The translations under genes and the position numbers were made by a program. Source: Tigriopus japonicus (lineage: Eukaryota; Arthropoda; Copepoda; Harpacticoida; Harpacticidae). From it: a stretch of DNA of 64,000 bases. This document shows positions 11,701 to 22,980 of this stretch, one piece after another. Position 1 is the stretch's first letter; each line of letters starts with the position of its first letter. The stretch lies in NCBI GenBank assembly GCA_010645155.1, contig JAAGOF010000244.1:160121-224120 (forward strand). The letters run 5' to 3'. Below the pieces are notes generated by a model, which saw only the letters and a list, made by a program, of their open reading frames with translations, did no database searches and was not told the origin of the DNA.

Positions 11701-12035
11701 AAAACTGGAGAACCCACGAAAGCCAATGGAACTTTCCAATGGGTACCTACCAAAGAGCCTGACATGAAGTATTTGGATTAATTCACACTCAATTCTTAAG
11801 AACCGATGGATTGTTCCAAATATGATTGTTTTTTAGGTATGCTGCCTTGGGCGCTGATTTTCTGATGAACCAAGATCCTCATTTTTGGGAGAGAGTTCGT
11901 TTCTTTGATGTCATCGCGTCTCATTTAGGGAAAAGCTTGGACACTCTGGACCTTTCTTGGCTTCAACAGGCCAACAAGTCAAATGACAAAAACGGATCTG
12001 AAAAAGATCAGACACGAGAGAAAGTGGATCTTTAA
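8760..12035 (+). CDS. Carboxylesterase/cholinesterase-family protein lacking the catalytic serine, 626 aa, 8 exons
   Basis: Exons 8760-8883, 8953-9198, 9411-9652, 9721-9954, 10014-10381, 11248-11489, 11543-11768 and 11837-12035 join in phase. The N-terminus is hydrophobic (QILLVVILYNFLPISSA), probably a signal peptide. Family landmarks: GLPYAHPPIGARRFKRP (about 58-74), EDCLVLNVYKP, WIHPGGY near the oxyanion hole, INYRLGVLGF, GNLGLRDQALALRWI, and GICHGDE. The nucleophile elbow, normally G-E-S-A-G, reads G-S-G-A-G (219-223), so residue 221 is Gly (codon GGA). The acid (Glu358) and His497 are kept. The alpha/beta-hydrolase fold is expected to be intact but the enzyme inactive, as in neuroligin-, neurotactin- or glutactin-type family members. 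Ligand binding or adhesion is therefore a reasonable inference. The exon 3 donor (GAG|GTTCTA) is weak and was chosen because it restores the family spacing. Confidence 0.9.
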
Positions 12036-12154
12036 TTGGGAAAAGGAAAGGAAACGACCGTAAGCTGTCGTTTGAATTTGCCGCCATATTCAGGGGTGAA
12101 CTTTTGCGATTGGTTAAGTTTTCATGACAAACATAACGATCACATTTTTAGAAA

Positions 12155-12160
12155 AATAAA
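12155..12160 (+). terminator. Poly(A) signal of the esterase-like gene
   Basis: AATAAA, 120 bp after the stop codon. Confidence 0.6.
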
Positions 12161-12448
12161 AACAAGTATGCTAAAATGTGTTTGTGAATCCATTACTAGT
12201 TTGAATGGATGGTCTAAAAAATAACTTATTATTTCTTGATATCACCAAGTGCTATTAAAACCATGATCGACATTGGAAAAGAAAACTTTTAGACCGCAAA
12301 AATGTTATAGAATTACTGTTTAACTTTCGGAATAAACCTTTTCTTTGGCTTGGCCTCTTCTAGCGCAGCTTGCATCGAGGTAAATTCTGAAATGAAGGAG
12401 GATCTTTCTCACCTACACTACCTACACCTAGAGTCACTAGAGCGTCTC

Positions 12449-12768
12449 AACCACAGATCATATAATGACTAGATGTCGCATTGGCCCGGTCCGTCGGCGA
12501 GAGAAAAGTGACACCATTTGGCCCAGCTGCGCTAGCTTCAAACTCTCAGGGCGACCGTGTGCTCAGAAGTAACGACGCTCACTCGCGTCGAGAACAAAGA
12601 CCGTACGGTACGTTGAATTTGTTCAGGATTTGGCCACGCTGGCAAAATTTTGAAAAGTTCGAAATTCCCACCATTTTAGGGTGTAGTGTTATGTTCCAGC
12701 TGATGAAGCAAAGTTGTCCACCTTTTTCTTACACGAAGCGAGGTCTAGTCATTATATGGTCTGTGGTC
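12449..12768. mobile_element. Small inverted-repeat element, GC-rich core
   Basis: The arm 12449-12474 matches the reverse complement of 12742-12768 (CCACAGA(T/C)CATATAATGACTAGA). The core 12476-12740 is GC- and CpG-richer than its surroundings. The 13-mer ctacctacaccta is repeated exactly outside, at 12418-12430 and 12770-12782, but it is 18 bp from the left arm and only 1 bp from the right arm, so it is not a simple target duplication. The string TGGTCTGTGGTCTC from the right arm recurs near 56838. This looks like a non-autonomous DNA transposon or a fragment of one. The superfamily was not determined. Confidence 0.6.
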
Positions 12769-12789
12769 TCTACCTACACCTAACTGGGA

Positions 12790-13420
12790 CAACTTTCCTT
12801 AATCAGTTTAGCGCGTGGAACCTCGGTTTCCGTCCATTGATAAATCATCAAATACATAACTTTTTAAGACTAAGGCTAGATTGGGAATGAAGGTCATTGG
12901 AAAATAGGAAAGACTCTTTTCCATGCCTCAGGACGTTTCCTTTTTCTTAGTTTTAGGGATCGTTTTGTGTAAACATGCCACTGTCTGGGAACCCTGGGGT
13001 ATTCTCTCTTTGTCGCAGAGTGATACGGTAGAAATCTATGCCAGACCGTCAGCTGGAAAATTTTTGACGATATTTTATTTGCATGTAATTTAGTCACTTT
13101 TTATTGGCTCTAATTTTTTACTTCGATCGCTCAACAGTCTAATCATAATAAAAAAAGTCAATCCCGAACCAAGTGCACGAAGTCCTCGCCTGTCTTCATT
13201 TTCACATCCATTGACAAAGAACAATGTTTCTACGTACGATTAAAGATTCATCAACAATTAAACCATATTTTTACCCTAAGTAATAATTATCTATCGCTAA
13301 AAGAGTCATTAAAAGCTATCCAAAAGTGACTTTCAAATGTTGGATTTTTGTAACATCTTGTCAACAGTGTGCTATAACATTATTTTGTGACAATTGCCTT
13401 GTCAAGGCTAAAGGCAAAAT
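12790..13420. other. Intergenic, no gene seen
   Basis: No supported coding frame, RNA gene or repeat. Confidence 0.5.
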
Positions 13421-14330
13421 TGGCCTCTCTATCAACATTGTAAACGTTAAACGTCCAAAGATTGGCTGAGAGAGGTTGCGTGGCCAAGTAATAACATTCA
13501 GTGAAAAAAGACATTAGGAGGAAAAAGGATATTTCTTGATTAGATAGCTCGAAAATAGTCATACCAATCATAGGCCAATGTAATATTTTGATTGTCAGTT
13601 GCGGTTTTGCACAAACAAAATACAATCCACGCTAATAAATTAACTTGTACTCATACAGTTGCTTGACAAACACAGAAAGAAAAGATTAGTATTGGGTGGA
13701 AAAGGCCATCAAAACAATTATTGGATTTGCAAATCTGATTTTAAGTATAGCTGTATAAAAAACGTTCCTTTAAAAAGGCATTTTTAACTCTTGGTTTTTA
13801 TTTGACATATGTACTACCGGCTAATTCTTGCTCATTAGGTACTACTTTTTTTAAAATTTTCTAGATTTCACCGTTTTTGACAATCAGATCAGTTCAGACA
13901 CATTGGTCCTAATCAAAAGGGACATACATAACGTCGTGGGAGCAGCTTTAACCGTCTTTTTTTTGTCTGGACGGGCATTTAATCTTTCTTCTTTCTTATA
14001 AGATAGGTTCATTCACCTTTTTGGGAAATTAATTCGATTTTTCCATGTTGCAAGTATTTTTTTTCTTTTTTTCCATCTGTTGGGAACTTTTATTCATCTT
14101 TTTTGTTTAATCGGTCAATTTTATTCGTCTTTTTTCGTCTAATTTGACAGTTTTATTCGTCTTAACTTCCTGTCCCTACTTATTACACTAATCTTTGTTG
14201 TACTGTTCTTATACATTGATCTAAATGTATATGACAATGTAATGTATGAAATGGAATGTTGATATTGATCACGCAACCTTTCAGCCGATCTTTGGACGTT
14301 TAACGTTTACACTATCAACATACGCCAACT
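13421..14330. repeat. Long inverted repeat upstream of NTAN1
   Basis: About 80-88 bp at 13421-13508 reappears inverted at about 14250-14330. The most conserved part is ATCTTTGGACGTTTAACGTT, preceded by CACGCAACC and CAGCC. The 740 bp spacer contains T-rich tracts with a repeated ATTCGTCTT motif (14100-14165). It has no coding capacity. This is probably an old foldback-type DNA element. The right arm ends about 100 bp before the NTAN1 start codon and could supply promoter sequence. Confidence 0.65.
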
Positions 14331-14431
14331 TCTTGGATCAAGATTCCACAGTCTATGGGATCTCTTTCAATTCGCCCCACCCAAGACAACATCGGGCATC
14401 CAACATCTCGCCCATCTTACTCAATCCCAAC

Positions 14432-16177
14432 ATGGTCTTGTTTGTGGGTCATGGGGGCAATATCCCGGTGCAATCTTCACCTCAAACGGTTGAAGATTTC
14501 CTCAAAAGTTCTCGCTGTCTCGCCCAAGAAGCGACTCTATTTAGGGAACAGCCCATCCAAAAACTCAAACAAGATCAAGGTATGTATGTATTCCATGAAC
14601 GGAAACTTACAGTTGAGAATTGGGTCTTTCAGGAGCAATGTTTTAAAATCGAGAGTTAATCTTATAGCTTTTCAAATAAATTACAATATTAAATCCAACT
14701 ATGCAGTGTACAGTCAAAGCTGAAAGTAATATATTGAAATATTGTTGAGACACAAGAACATTATTCTGATGTCGAGAGTTGTTCAGATATTAAGAGAATG
14801 TGTGAACTGAATGGATATTTTGGTCAGCGGCAAAGTTTTTCTTATCTAAAGAGACAATTTTTTGGCAACTATTCTTTATTCATATTTTAGTGAATTCAAT
14901 AGCTGAACGGAATGGTTTGAAACCTACTTTTTGTCAAGAAAATTTCATAAAGATGGACGTGGTCACTTCCAAAAACTGTTAAAATAGCAATAAAATACCA
15001 TCACTTTCATATGTTCAAAGTTAAAATTACGTGAAAACACATTTTTATCATCACAAAAATATTCTTCTATGTTTTATCTGTGTTATTTGAGCACGTGTTG
15101 GACAATTTCTAAAGTTCCTTTGAAGAAAATGTGCCCCTTTCAGGTTTGACAAACATTTAAACAAAAATACTTAAAGTCAAAGATTTACATGCACGAATGT
15201 TTTGTCCGTCTATCAGCGACAAGTTTATTCTTTCATGGAGTTATCCTTGTGTCAAAAAAAACGTTGTGTACTCAGTGTATGTTTTGCTCAGCAGTACAAG
15301 ATTTATTTTTATACTTGTAAAAATCATAATCCAAATTGCAGGTTTGTTGTATGTCCATCAAGCTGAATTTGCCGTGACTCATCCGGGCGATCCTCACGTC
15401 CACTGGATTGGATCCGAAGACGCAACCACGTGTCATATCATCATCCTTCGTCATGCCAAAACCAAGGTCACCGCTTTGGCCCACATGGATTCGTGTCAAG
15501 GTCTGGATCTGGTGATGAAAAAAGTGATTGAGGTCTCCCAATCCTTGCCTCATGAACCCGGTACTGATCTCAAGGCTTGGGATCTGTTCATGGTGGGCGG
15601 CTTTGAAGACGAGTTGGGTAATTCGGAAGAGCTCACACTCAACTTACTTGAATATTTTATACAAAATGAATACCGCTTTACTCTCAAACTCTGTGTTATT
15701 GGATCGTTAAACACGTCTTATGATCCAAACTTTGATCCCAAGCCAATATTTTACGGGTGTGTTGTGAACGTGAACACGGGAGATGTTTTACCGGCCACAT
15801 TTGAAGACCATGGACCCGTGGATATTCTAAGGCATTGTCGAACTTCGTTCAATAATGATAGGTCGCAAAAGCGTCCTTACAATTTGTACGACTGTCATTC
15901 CGGGGAGATCCAGATTCAACCCTTTACATTCACGTACTATCCTGGTTTGGAGCTATGGTTGAAGGCTCCGTCTCAAGCGATTTTGGACAACATGTCTTCA
16001 TCGCCCAAGGTTGAACCTCCTTACTTCGTGTCCAAGTTGAAGAAAACCATTCAGATGGTTGTGGAACATCCGAACCCTTACAAATCTATATTCTCAAGCT
16101 CATCCAAGCCTTTAGTATTCTCACTTAATGATTGTTCACGATGGGAATGTAAGTCTAGTCTAACTCAAATGAGGTGA
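14432..16177 (+). CDS. NTAN1: Protein N-terminal asparagine amidohydrolase, 327 aa, 2 exons
   Basis: Exon 1 is 14432-14579. Exon 2 is 15342-16177 (acceptor TTGCAG). The family enzyme deamidates an N-terminal Asn to Asp, feeding proteins into the Arg/N-degron pathway in cytosol and nucleus. Seen here: GLLYVHQAEFAVTHP at the exon junction, then GSEDATTCH with the presumed catalytic Cys80, then LRHAKT, LFMVGGF, a central YGCVVNVNTGD block, SPKVEPPYFV and a Trp-Glu C-terminus. These follow human NTAN1 throughout (310 aa). The ATG at 14432 was chosen because the family N-terminus begins there. The frame stays open upstream to 14246 but shows no family similarity. A TGTAAGT string near 16149 could be a donor giving a different last few residues. 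Confidence 0.9.
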
Positions 16178-16380
16178 ATATCAAATGTGTTACTTTTGTG
16201 AACGAATTACAAATCTTTTACTGAATTTTGAAGTTGAAAATGATTCAAACGTTTCGATTTTCTGAGGAAAGGCCTCGTGAAATTATTCATATTCTTCTAT
16301 GAATTATTAAGGAAGTGTGTACCTTGAAAAAACAAAGATAAAAAAGTACGCCAAAACAATGTTCAAAGCCAAGGTTTTTA

Positions 16381-16386
16381 AATAAA
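16381..16386 (+). terminator. Probable poly(A) signal of NTAN1
   Basis: AATAAA about 204 bp after the stop. It supports exon 2 as the terminal exon. Confidence 0.45.
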
Positions 16387-17010
16387 ATTTTACAAGCTAA
16401 TACCCAGTTTAGAAGAAATTAGGGATGGGAAATTAGGGATAGGGATACTGTTTGGATTGAACTTCCTGTTGATTTTTTTTCTGGCGAGGTTATTTTTTTA
16501 TTATTTATTAGACTCTGTTATTTTTTATTACAGATTATATTATTGAAAAGTTACTTTTTTTAATGACTTTTTACATTCCACAACATTTAAGGGTCCTGAA
16601 GAAATGTCAGAAAAAAACTTGATAGAAACATGCCTTTTGCATTAGTTGTAGCTTTTTGTGACTTTACGTTACATAGTTAGCCCAATGAGCATTTGTTTCA
16701 CACTTTTTGACTTTTGGCCTTTCCTTCAAACGTCATAGCAGTAAAAGGTTGATAACCAAGAAGATTTCCATTTGTCATTTCTAGGCATTGGCAAGACTTA
16801 GCCAGTATTTTTGTCAACAACGAGGGATATCTAGACTAGAGAGGTTGACTGGGCTTGTAACTCCTTTAAATGCTCGATTTCTTTATTTATGAAAAAAATA
16901 TTGAATTAAAGAATTATTTCTTTTGAACAGATGTTATATTACAAATTTTGTTGTCAGACAAACTGGTTAGAAGCTATGATTTATTTAGACAAGGTTTGTT
17001 GGTTGCACCT
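16387..17010. other. Intergenic, no gene seen
   Basis: AT-rich, no coding frame. A local AGGGAT-rich patch lies at 16420-16450. Confidence 0.5.
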
Positions 17011-17011
17011 T

Positions 17012-17355
17012 TTTTGCAATTTTGATCACTTTTCCAACACCTTGTTTTGCAATTTTGATACTTTTTCCACACTTTATTTTGCACTTTTGATACCCTTTTC
17101 TACAGCTGATTTGCAATTTTGATAACTTTTTCAACACCTTGCTTTGCAATTTTAATACCTTTTCCACACCTTATTTTACGATTTTTATTCATTTTTCTAC
17201 GCCTTGTTTTGCAATTTTGATACCCTTTTCTGCAGCTTATTTTGCAATATTGGTACCTTTTTCAACACCTTGTTTTGCAATATTGGTACCTTTTTCAACA
17301 CCTTGTTTTGCAATTTCGATACTTTTTTTCAACACCTTATTTTCCAATTTTGGGC
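17012..17355. repeat. Minisatellite, 32-33 bp unit, about 10 copies
   Basis: Successive TTGCAATTTT cores start at 17014, 17047, 17079 (variant), 17111 and 17144, a period of 32-33 bp, and continue to about 17355. The unit approximates TTTTGCAATTTTGATAC followed by CTTTTTCAACACCTTG, with point differences between copies. The last units (17240-17330) are the most alike. The open frames over it in both directions are a product of the repeat and are not genes. Confidence 0.85.
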
Positions 17356-18079
17356 AACTGCAGCAATATTTATTTGAGCATAAAGCCCACCATCCCAAGC
17401 CATCCATTACCACCTGATACCAGAGACTTGCTAGATTGCCATTTGGTTCCTAAAATGATCTTGAAATGGCTGAATGCTCTTACAAAAAATTCAAGCGTAT
17501 TGACAGGAGAATATCTCAAACAAATTATGTTGCATTTAAAACATGCATAATATCAAAAAGTATTCGATCACATTTACTTCGAATACTAAGAGCCAAAATC
17601 ACTATGCATTTAACAATTTGTAAGTGTCTAAAGTCATGGGCCCTTCGTCAAGTTCGTTGATTTGATTTGCCTGATGTCTGATAACTTTGTCCTACACTAC
17701 AATCTGTCATTTTTTCAAAAGAACCACATATACTTGAAGAGAAAGTGTCAATATGTTTTGCAAGAGAAAAAATGCCTCCAAAGCTCTTGCCCGATGTATA
17801 TCGTACTTGACTAAATAATTGATAATCTTCCATGGATTCCCTTCAATGGAACGCATTACCTCTACCACGGAATAAATATGCCAATGAATGAATGATCAAG
17901 ACAATCGAATCCCAATACAATCAGTACGAGGAATCTTTCTTTTTTATTCGGCTGTCACAACAACAACCGGAATAACAAATGTATCACAGATATGAGGATT
18001 GACAGCAGTTCTGAAATTCAATCTAATTCGTCCCATTGTTGTCGACTATGACCCGAAGTTTGCATGATCTTGATCCAAT
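17356..18079. other. Intergenic, no gene seen
   Basis: No supported gene. Short frames only. Confidence 0.5.
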
Positions 18080-18352
18080 TTGACAAATGGTAGATCACCA
18101 GGAACACGCGAAATAGCACCAAATGAGGGTCCACTTTCTGATTATGCTCGATCCTCAATGTCTCAGGCAATGGCGGTAAAGGATGCTTTTCCGATGATTG
18201 GGTTTGAAATGACAATTTCAAAGATCTCACTTGGTGCAACATTTTGTGTGGAGAATCTTCACAAGACTGAAACTGATGCTAATCTTGCAAACTTTTCGTA
18301 TGTGGGTTTAGGTACCGTTATGACGGACTTTCGTGCCTGTGGAGCCAAATGA
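18080..18352 (+). other. Unassigned 90-codon open frame
   Basis: An ATG-initiated frame with balanced composition, on locally less AT-rich DNA. I recognise no domain, signal peptide or family, and no splice partner could be matched. A comparable frame exists on the opposite strand, which argues against real coding. It may be chance or a decayed transposon fragment. Confidence 0.15.
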
Positions 18353-18359
18353 GGGCATC

Positions 18360-19650
18360 CAACTTATCAAGGGCCACTGACTGCTCCAAGTTCGAAGAGA
18401 ACTTGTTCGTACGTGTGTTTGCAGGGAGAGAGAGCGTGTGTATGCGTGGACAAGGTGAAACCATGAACCAAACCATTCACGGGCCCTCTTTGGAAAAGTG
18501 GATTTGGCTTGGGTTGGTTTCCTCTGAATTGGTTTCTCTTTGGACCCCGAGTTCCAATAGATCTGTTCACTTTCAAGGCTTCTTCTGATTGCTATTGGAG
18601 GCTATTTGGTTTAGAGAGGGATCCTGGGCCAATTGGCATGGTGATACACATACGCTCTCTTTATATTCAAACGGGATTGTGGACCGGCCGAGAGTTGGGA
18701 TGTCACTGAACTTTTCGCTGTGGAGGAACGGAGAAATTCTTGCTTGTAATCGCAAGGAGGCGCTTACTCACTCACTCACTCACACGTTCGATCGAGTCAC
18801 CTTCATTCACCTATGCGCAAAGTGGTTAGTTATGAGGATGATGTGGACGACGGACTCCTTTGTAGGGTTGCTTGAATCATTTCACAGGAAGCAGACCTAA
18901 AATGAAGAAAAGTCCATTTTGAACTGTTTTGGAAAGTGGCCAAGCGTTACATTACAATGTAGTGCATTACAATAACCATTACTTTCGAAAAAAGTTTTGG
19001 AAAGAAGTGGCTGCACAGTAGTTCATTAACCTGTTAATTTGGGAAAAGGTTTTGAGTCAGAAAAAGCATCATATATGTCCTGAATTGAAGCTTATGCAAA
19101 ACGTAATGCCATTACTCAATCATGACAAGAAAAATGTAACGAATTACACGCTCTGGAAGATTTCAGATTCATCCTAAAATATGGTTGGCAAATGTTCAGT
19201 TTGGCAGAGCTGACTCGGAATTTCACCTGCGGTTTCAAACTGCTTTGCAATCCAGACTCCTTTTGAGTTCAAGACACTTGTGTGCTTACATGTACCTTCT
19301 TCGTATGAGGGAGCGAAGGAACTAGTAAGAAGAAGCCCATCCAACCAACCTGTTTGCTCGATTGCTCACTGTGTGTGTGTCGGTCGGTTAAGCAGATTTC
19401 GTGTTCTTTCTGTCAAGCTTCCACGTCGACAGACCTCTTCCACGAGTACTTCCAAAACCACAAGCACACTACTACTTAATCATCTTCTTCGAAAACCTTC
19501 TGTACTTCAGCAACAGTTGGTCAAACCGAGCTTGAATGAAAGACACAACAATGGGAAACTATTGTGCCAATCAAGGTGGATTTAGCCCAGCCGTTTGTTC
19601 TAGTAGTTTAGTTGCCGGAAGTTCAATTAGGAGCTCCTCACCTTGAAATC
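18360..19650 (+). promoter_or_regulatory. GC-richer island, possible distal promoter or 5' UTR exon
   Basis: Two patches (18370-18900 and 19280-19650) are clearly richer in GC and CpG than the DNA around them. They include CA/TG-rich runs such as CTCACTCACTCACTCACACG. The second patch ends with ACAACAATGG, a strong arthropod start context, at 19551. It opens a 31-codon frame (MGNYCANQGG...) to a stop at 19644-19646, with a possible donor AAG|GTGGAT inside it. It could be the first exon of a gene with distant downstream exons. No such exon was found within the window. Confidence 0.3.
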
Positions 19651-22470
19651 CAGGGCAGATTGGCTACCTTTTCAAAACTGAGATGAGAACGATCTTTTAT
19701 GTGGTACTTGTAGTTGAAAGTTTGCATTGTAGGAAGTTTAGCCGGCAAGTTTTGACGAGAACATGCCAACTTTGATATTTATTAAGAATTGGAAATTTGA
19801 GTGACTTTTCAGTTTTAAAGGAGCTGAAGATTTTTCTTCCTCACAACGATAAAAAGATGTAAAAACATATAACTGGTGTTCAAAATTACCATACTGATGG
19901 TTTTAAATGCATTTATCTTTTTATGTTTTAAAACAACCATTCTTTTTTATGCATAAAAACTTTGAGGCCAACCATCCATACTCAATATACTAATATCCAA
20001 AAAAATTAAAAGAGTTGGCAAACCCTATTTCAAGGTCTCACTCAATCATATGGATACATTTTGAACACTTACAGTAATTTTTTTTCTGTATACAATAAAC
20101 AAAAAATCTGTGGTAAGCACTTTGGAACATTTATTTTTCTTTCTAAAAAGTTTACTCTTAAATTTGCTTTCTAGAGAAAACCAGCCTAACAAGTCAAAGT
20201 TACGAATTGCTAAATATTTAAATGCTCGTGCTTTTGGCACGAGCATGCCAAGTTGATAACACGTTATCAAAATGAGACATTGAAACGCTAAACCTCCATT
20301 CAAGTCTTCCATTACTAAGTTTGGCAAGTTGTTTTTCACAATTTCAAAAAAAGAGATCCTCACAGAATTTTTTTTTGCTATTTGCGGCTAAAAAATTAAA
20401 GCTTAAACAAACAGTAAATGGCTCTTGAACTAGTACCAAATAGGGCTACAAGAAAGATGGGCAAATCATAGATTTTAGGATTTTCGGGTTATGAACGTTG
20501 TGTTTTTAAATCTTCATAATTGAACCCCATCCACTTCATCATGTTATGGGACAAGATCGAGACATTTTGCCATCTTGAAAAAGTTATCTTGAGAAATACA
20601 AAGTCATCACAACACAATTCCTAATATTTTTAAGCACTGATAAAATAATTGTTATCCTATCTTTACCATACAATAACACAACAATGATGCTATTCCAAAC
20701 CGTTAAAGATACAAAAATGAAAGAACAAGAGACGAAAAGGAAGCCAATGTATTTTCTCGTACTAAATTAATTATATTTTTAGCAGCACAACTTCATTCAC
20801 TCAAGAAAGCTTCTCAGTAAGGACTGGAGTTATGATGAATGAAGGAATGGACGAATTTCAATATACATTTGATGAAATACAGTAGAAGGGAAATGTAGCA
20901 TTCCTAGAATCAAAGTTCCGTCGTATGTATCCGTTTCTCTTGGCATTTCGAATTGAAAAACTCACCTTTACGAGAATTTAACAAAACATAGGTCAGCCTT
21001 TGCTCTATAATTTAACCTATTCATTTACAAATCACAATGTATCAAAACGAAGAAAGTTCAGTGTTATTAGTAATACTTTACTGTACTGTACAGGGTAGTC
21101 CGTAAAAACGTCCCCTAGGATCTAGCAATAATCTATGACAAAACGTGATGTCAAAGCGGCTTTTTGGTTTTACTAGGATGAAAAGCAGAGTTGTTATCCC
21201 AACACTTTTGTAAATCGTCTAAACAATTCAAATACTATTAGGCCTTTTAATGTGCAATCAAAGTTTATTTCAGTTTATTTTAGTTGATTTTTCAGGATAG
21301 AGCGTGCTTAATTTGAAGGGAAGAGTCTTCACTTAACACAAAATGTTTGCTTTAATTAATCATCTCTTCAGTATTAGTGTGCCAGTATTGCGTTTCAAGG
21401 AGTCTTTTTTGGGCAAAGGATGACTCTGTTTATGTTTCAAAACAAGGCTCAAATAGAAACTTACAATTCATTGAAAATCATACATTTCAGTATGAATGAA
21501 TAAATAACATAAACGTCATCCCAAACATTTACTATCAACAATTAATTTACGGTTTTGCTCCATTCAGCAAGTCTACTTTCGCTCAACTCATTTTGGATTA
21601 ACGAATTTCTTGTCCGTAAGCAGTTAGGTTTTAATTTCTCTCGAACCTCCTTCAAAATGAGCAAAAATGACCTCCAACTTATATTAGGCCACACATTGGA
21701 ATCGCTTCGATTAACTTCAAACCAAGGTCAAACTCAACCTTTGAAGCAATTAGTAACATGACTTTGTCAAAGTCATAACTAAACTTGTCCAAATATACAA
21801 ATATTGTACGTCGTTTTTTCCTTTAGATAGATAGATGTATTTCAAAAAGAGTTAGGTACAACCATTTTAAGTATGATGTTTGACTGGTCTTCCCTTTTTG
21901 TGGTGTTCCGAAAATCCAAGAGGATACATAACTCGGTCACCATCTTGTAATAAAATTTGACCACAAGTTCGCCCAATTTTTGCAAACTCTCGGCTTTTCT
22001 ACTTGATCTCGGTCAAATAAAGTTGACCTGACCTTGCACCTAGCAAGGTGCCGGCAAAGGTAAATTTGCCTCTCTTTTGAATCAGTGCCAGTTTTCAATC
22101 TGAACAAACTATCCCCATGTACCTGTAATAAGCTCGATCTCTATGCAAAAATGCTTCCCCCTGTCAAAGTTTGAGTGAATCGACACCTCCCTTCACTTAC
22201 TCTCGTATCTTTTTCCCTACAATATTCCAACTTGTTTAAAGCTCCTTATCGCACTGATAACACTCTTGGCTTTCTTAGCTCATCCAAGCCAGAATTTTAG
22301 GCACATGAAAAACAAAACACTGTCAAGAGCTATCCAAATCTGAATGAGAAGCCAATGTATAATAAAACAAGGAATGAATCTCACCAGGTTTTCAAGGTTG
22401 GTTGTTTACCCCGCACTTGTGTGGCTTCCCGGTTCCAATGATCTCCAATATCTTTGGATCTACTAACGAA
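19651..22470. other. Intergenic, no gene seen
   Basis: AT-rich gene desert. The only structure noted is a perfect 9 bp hairpin, TGCTCGTGC/GCACGAGCA, near 20224-20246. Confidence 0.5.
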
Positions 22471-22980
22471 GGAGTCCTTTTTCTGATGTTCGTAGGTAGT
22501 GATTGGCACCCTCGCAATGTGTTATATGTAGCGTAGGCTCACTCGTGTGCCACGTTGTGCACTGACTCAATGCATTTCTACACACTCAAAGAGGAAGCCA
22601 GCATGCATGGACAATCTACCAACACATGAGGATCGGCTTTTATGTGCCTCGTTCGAGCGGACGTACCCTATGGAGTATGTATGTAGCAGTTCATTACATA
22701 CTTTGTACATGTTTGGATGGAGCGAACAAGTCGGGCGAACGAGCAATTTATGCGGGGCAACGAAACTCGGTTCCAAGGAGAAAATAGAGTCACTGCTGCG
22801 GGTTCGGGGACAAGCCAATACAACGACTCTATCTCCGTTGGACAGACTTTCAAGCTATTGCATGGGAACAAAATATGTGCCTTGGCAAAGAGGATTACAT
22901 ACAGAGAAGCAAGTAGAGATGCTGGGCTTAGCCGGGCATGGAAAAACTCCTTTTTAGTTAGCTTACATAACTGAAGTTCT
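22471..22980. other. GC-richer island without a recognisable gene
   Basis: Composition shifts abruptly to GC- and CpG-richer DNA, resembling the island at 18.4-19.6 kb. Open frames exist on both strands (longest 136 codons, plus strand) but none has family features. It may be regulatory, an untranslated exon or an old transposon. Confidence 0.3.

Noticed and set aside
14246..14431. An N-terminal extension of NTAN1
   Set aside because: The frame is open, but it lies over an inverted-repeat arm and has no similarity to the family. The ATG at 14432 matches the usual start.
17139..17417. Phe-rich frames of about 90-100 codons
   Set aside because: Produced by the 32-33 bp minisatellite. They are open in several frames and both strands.
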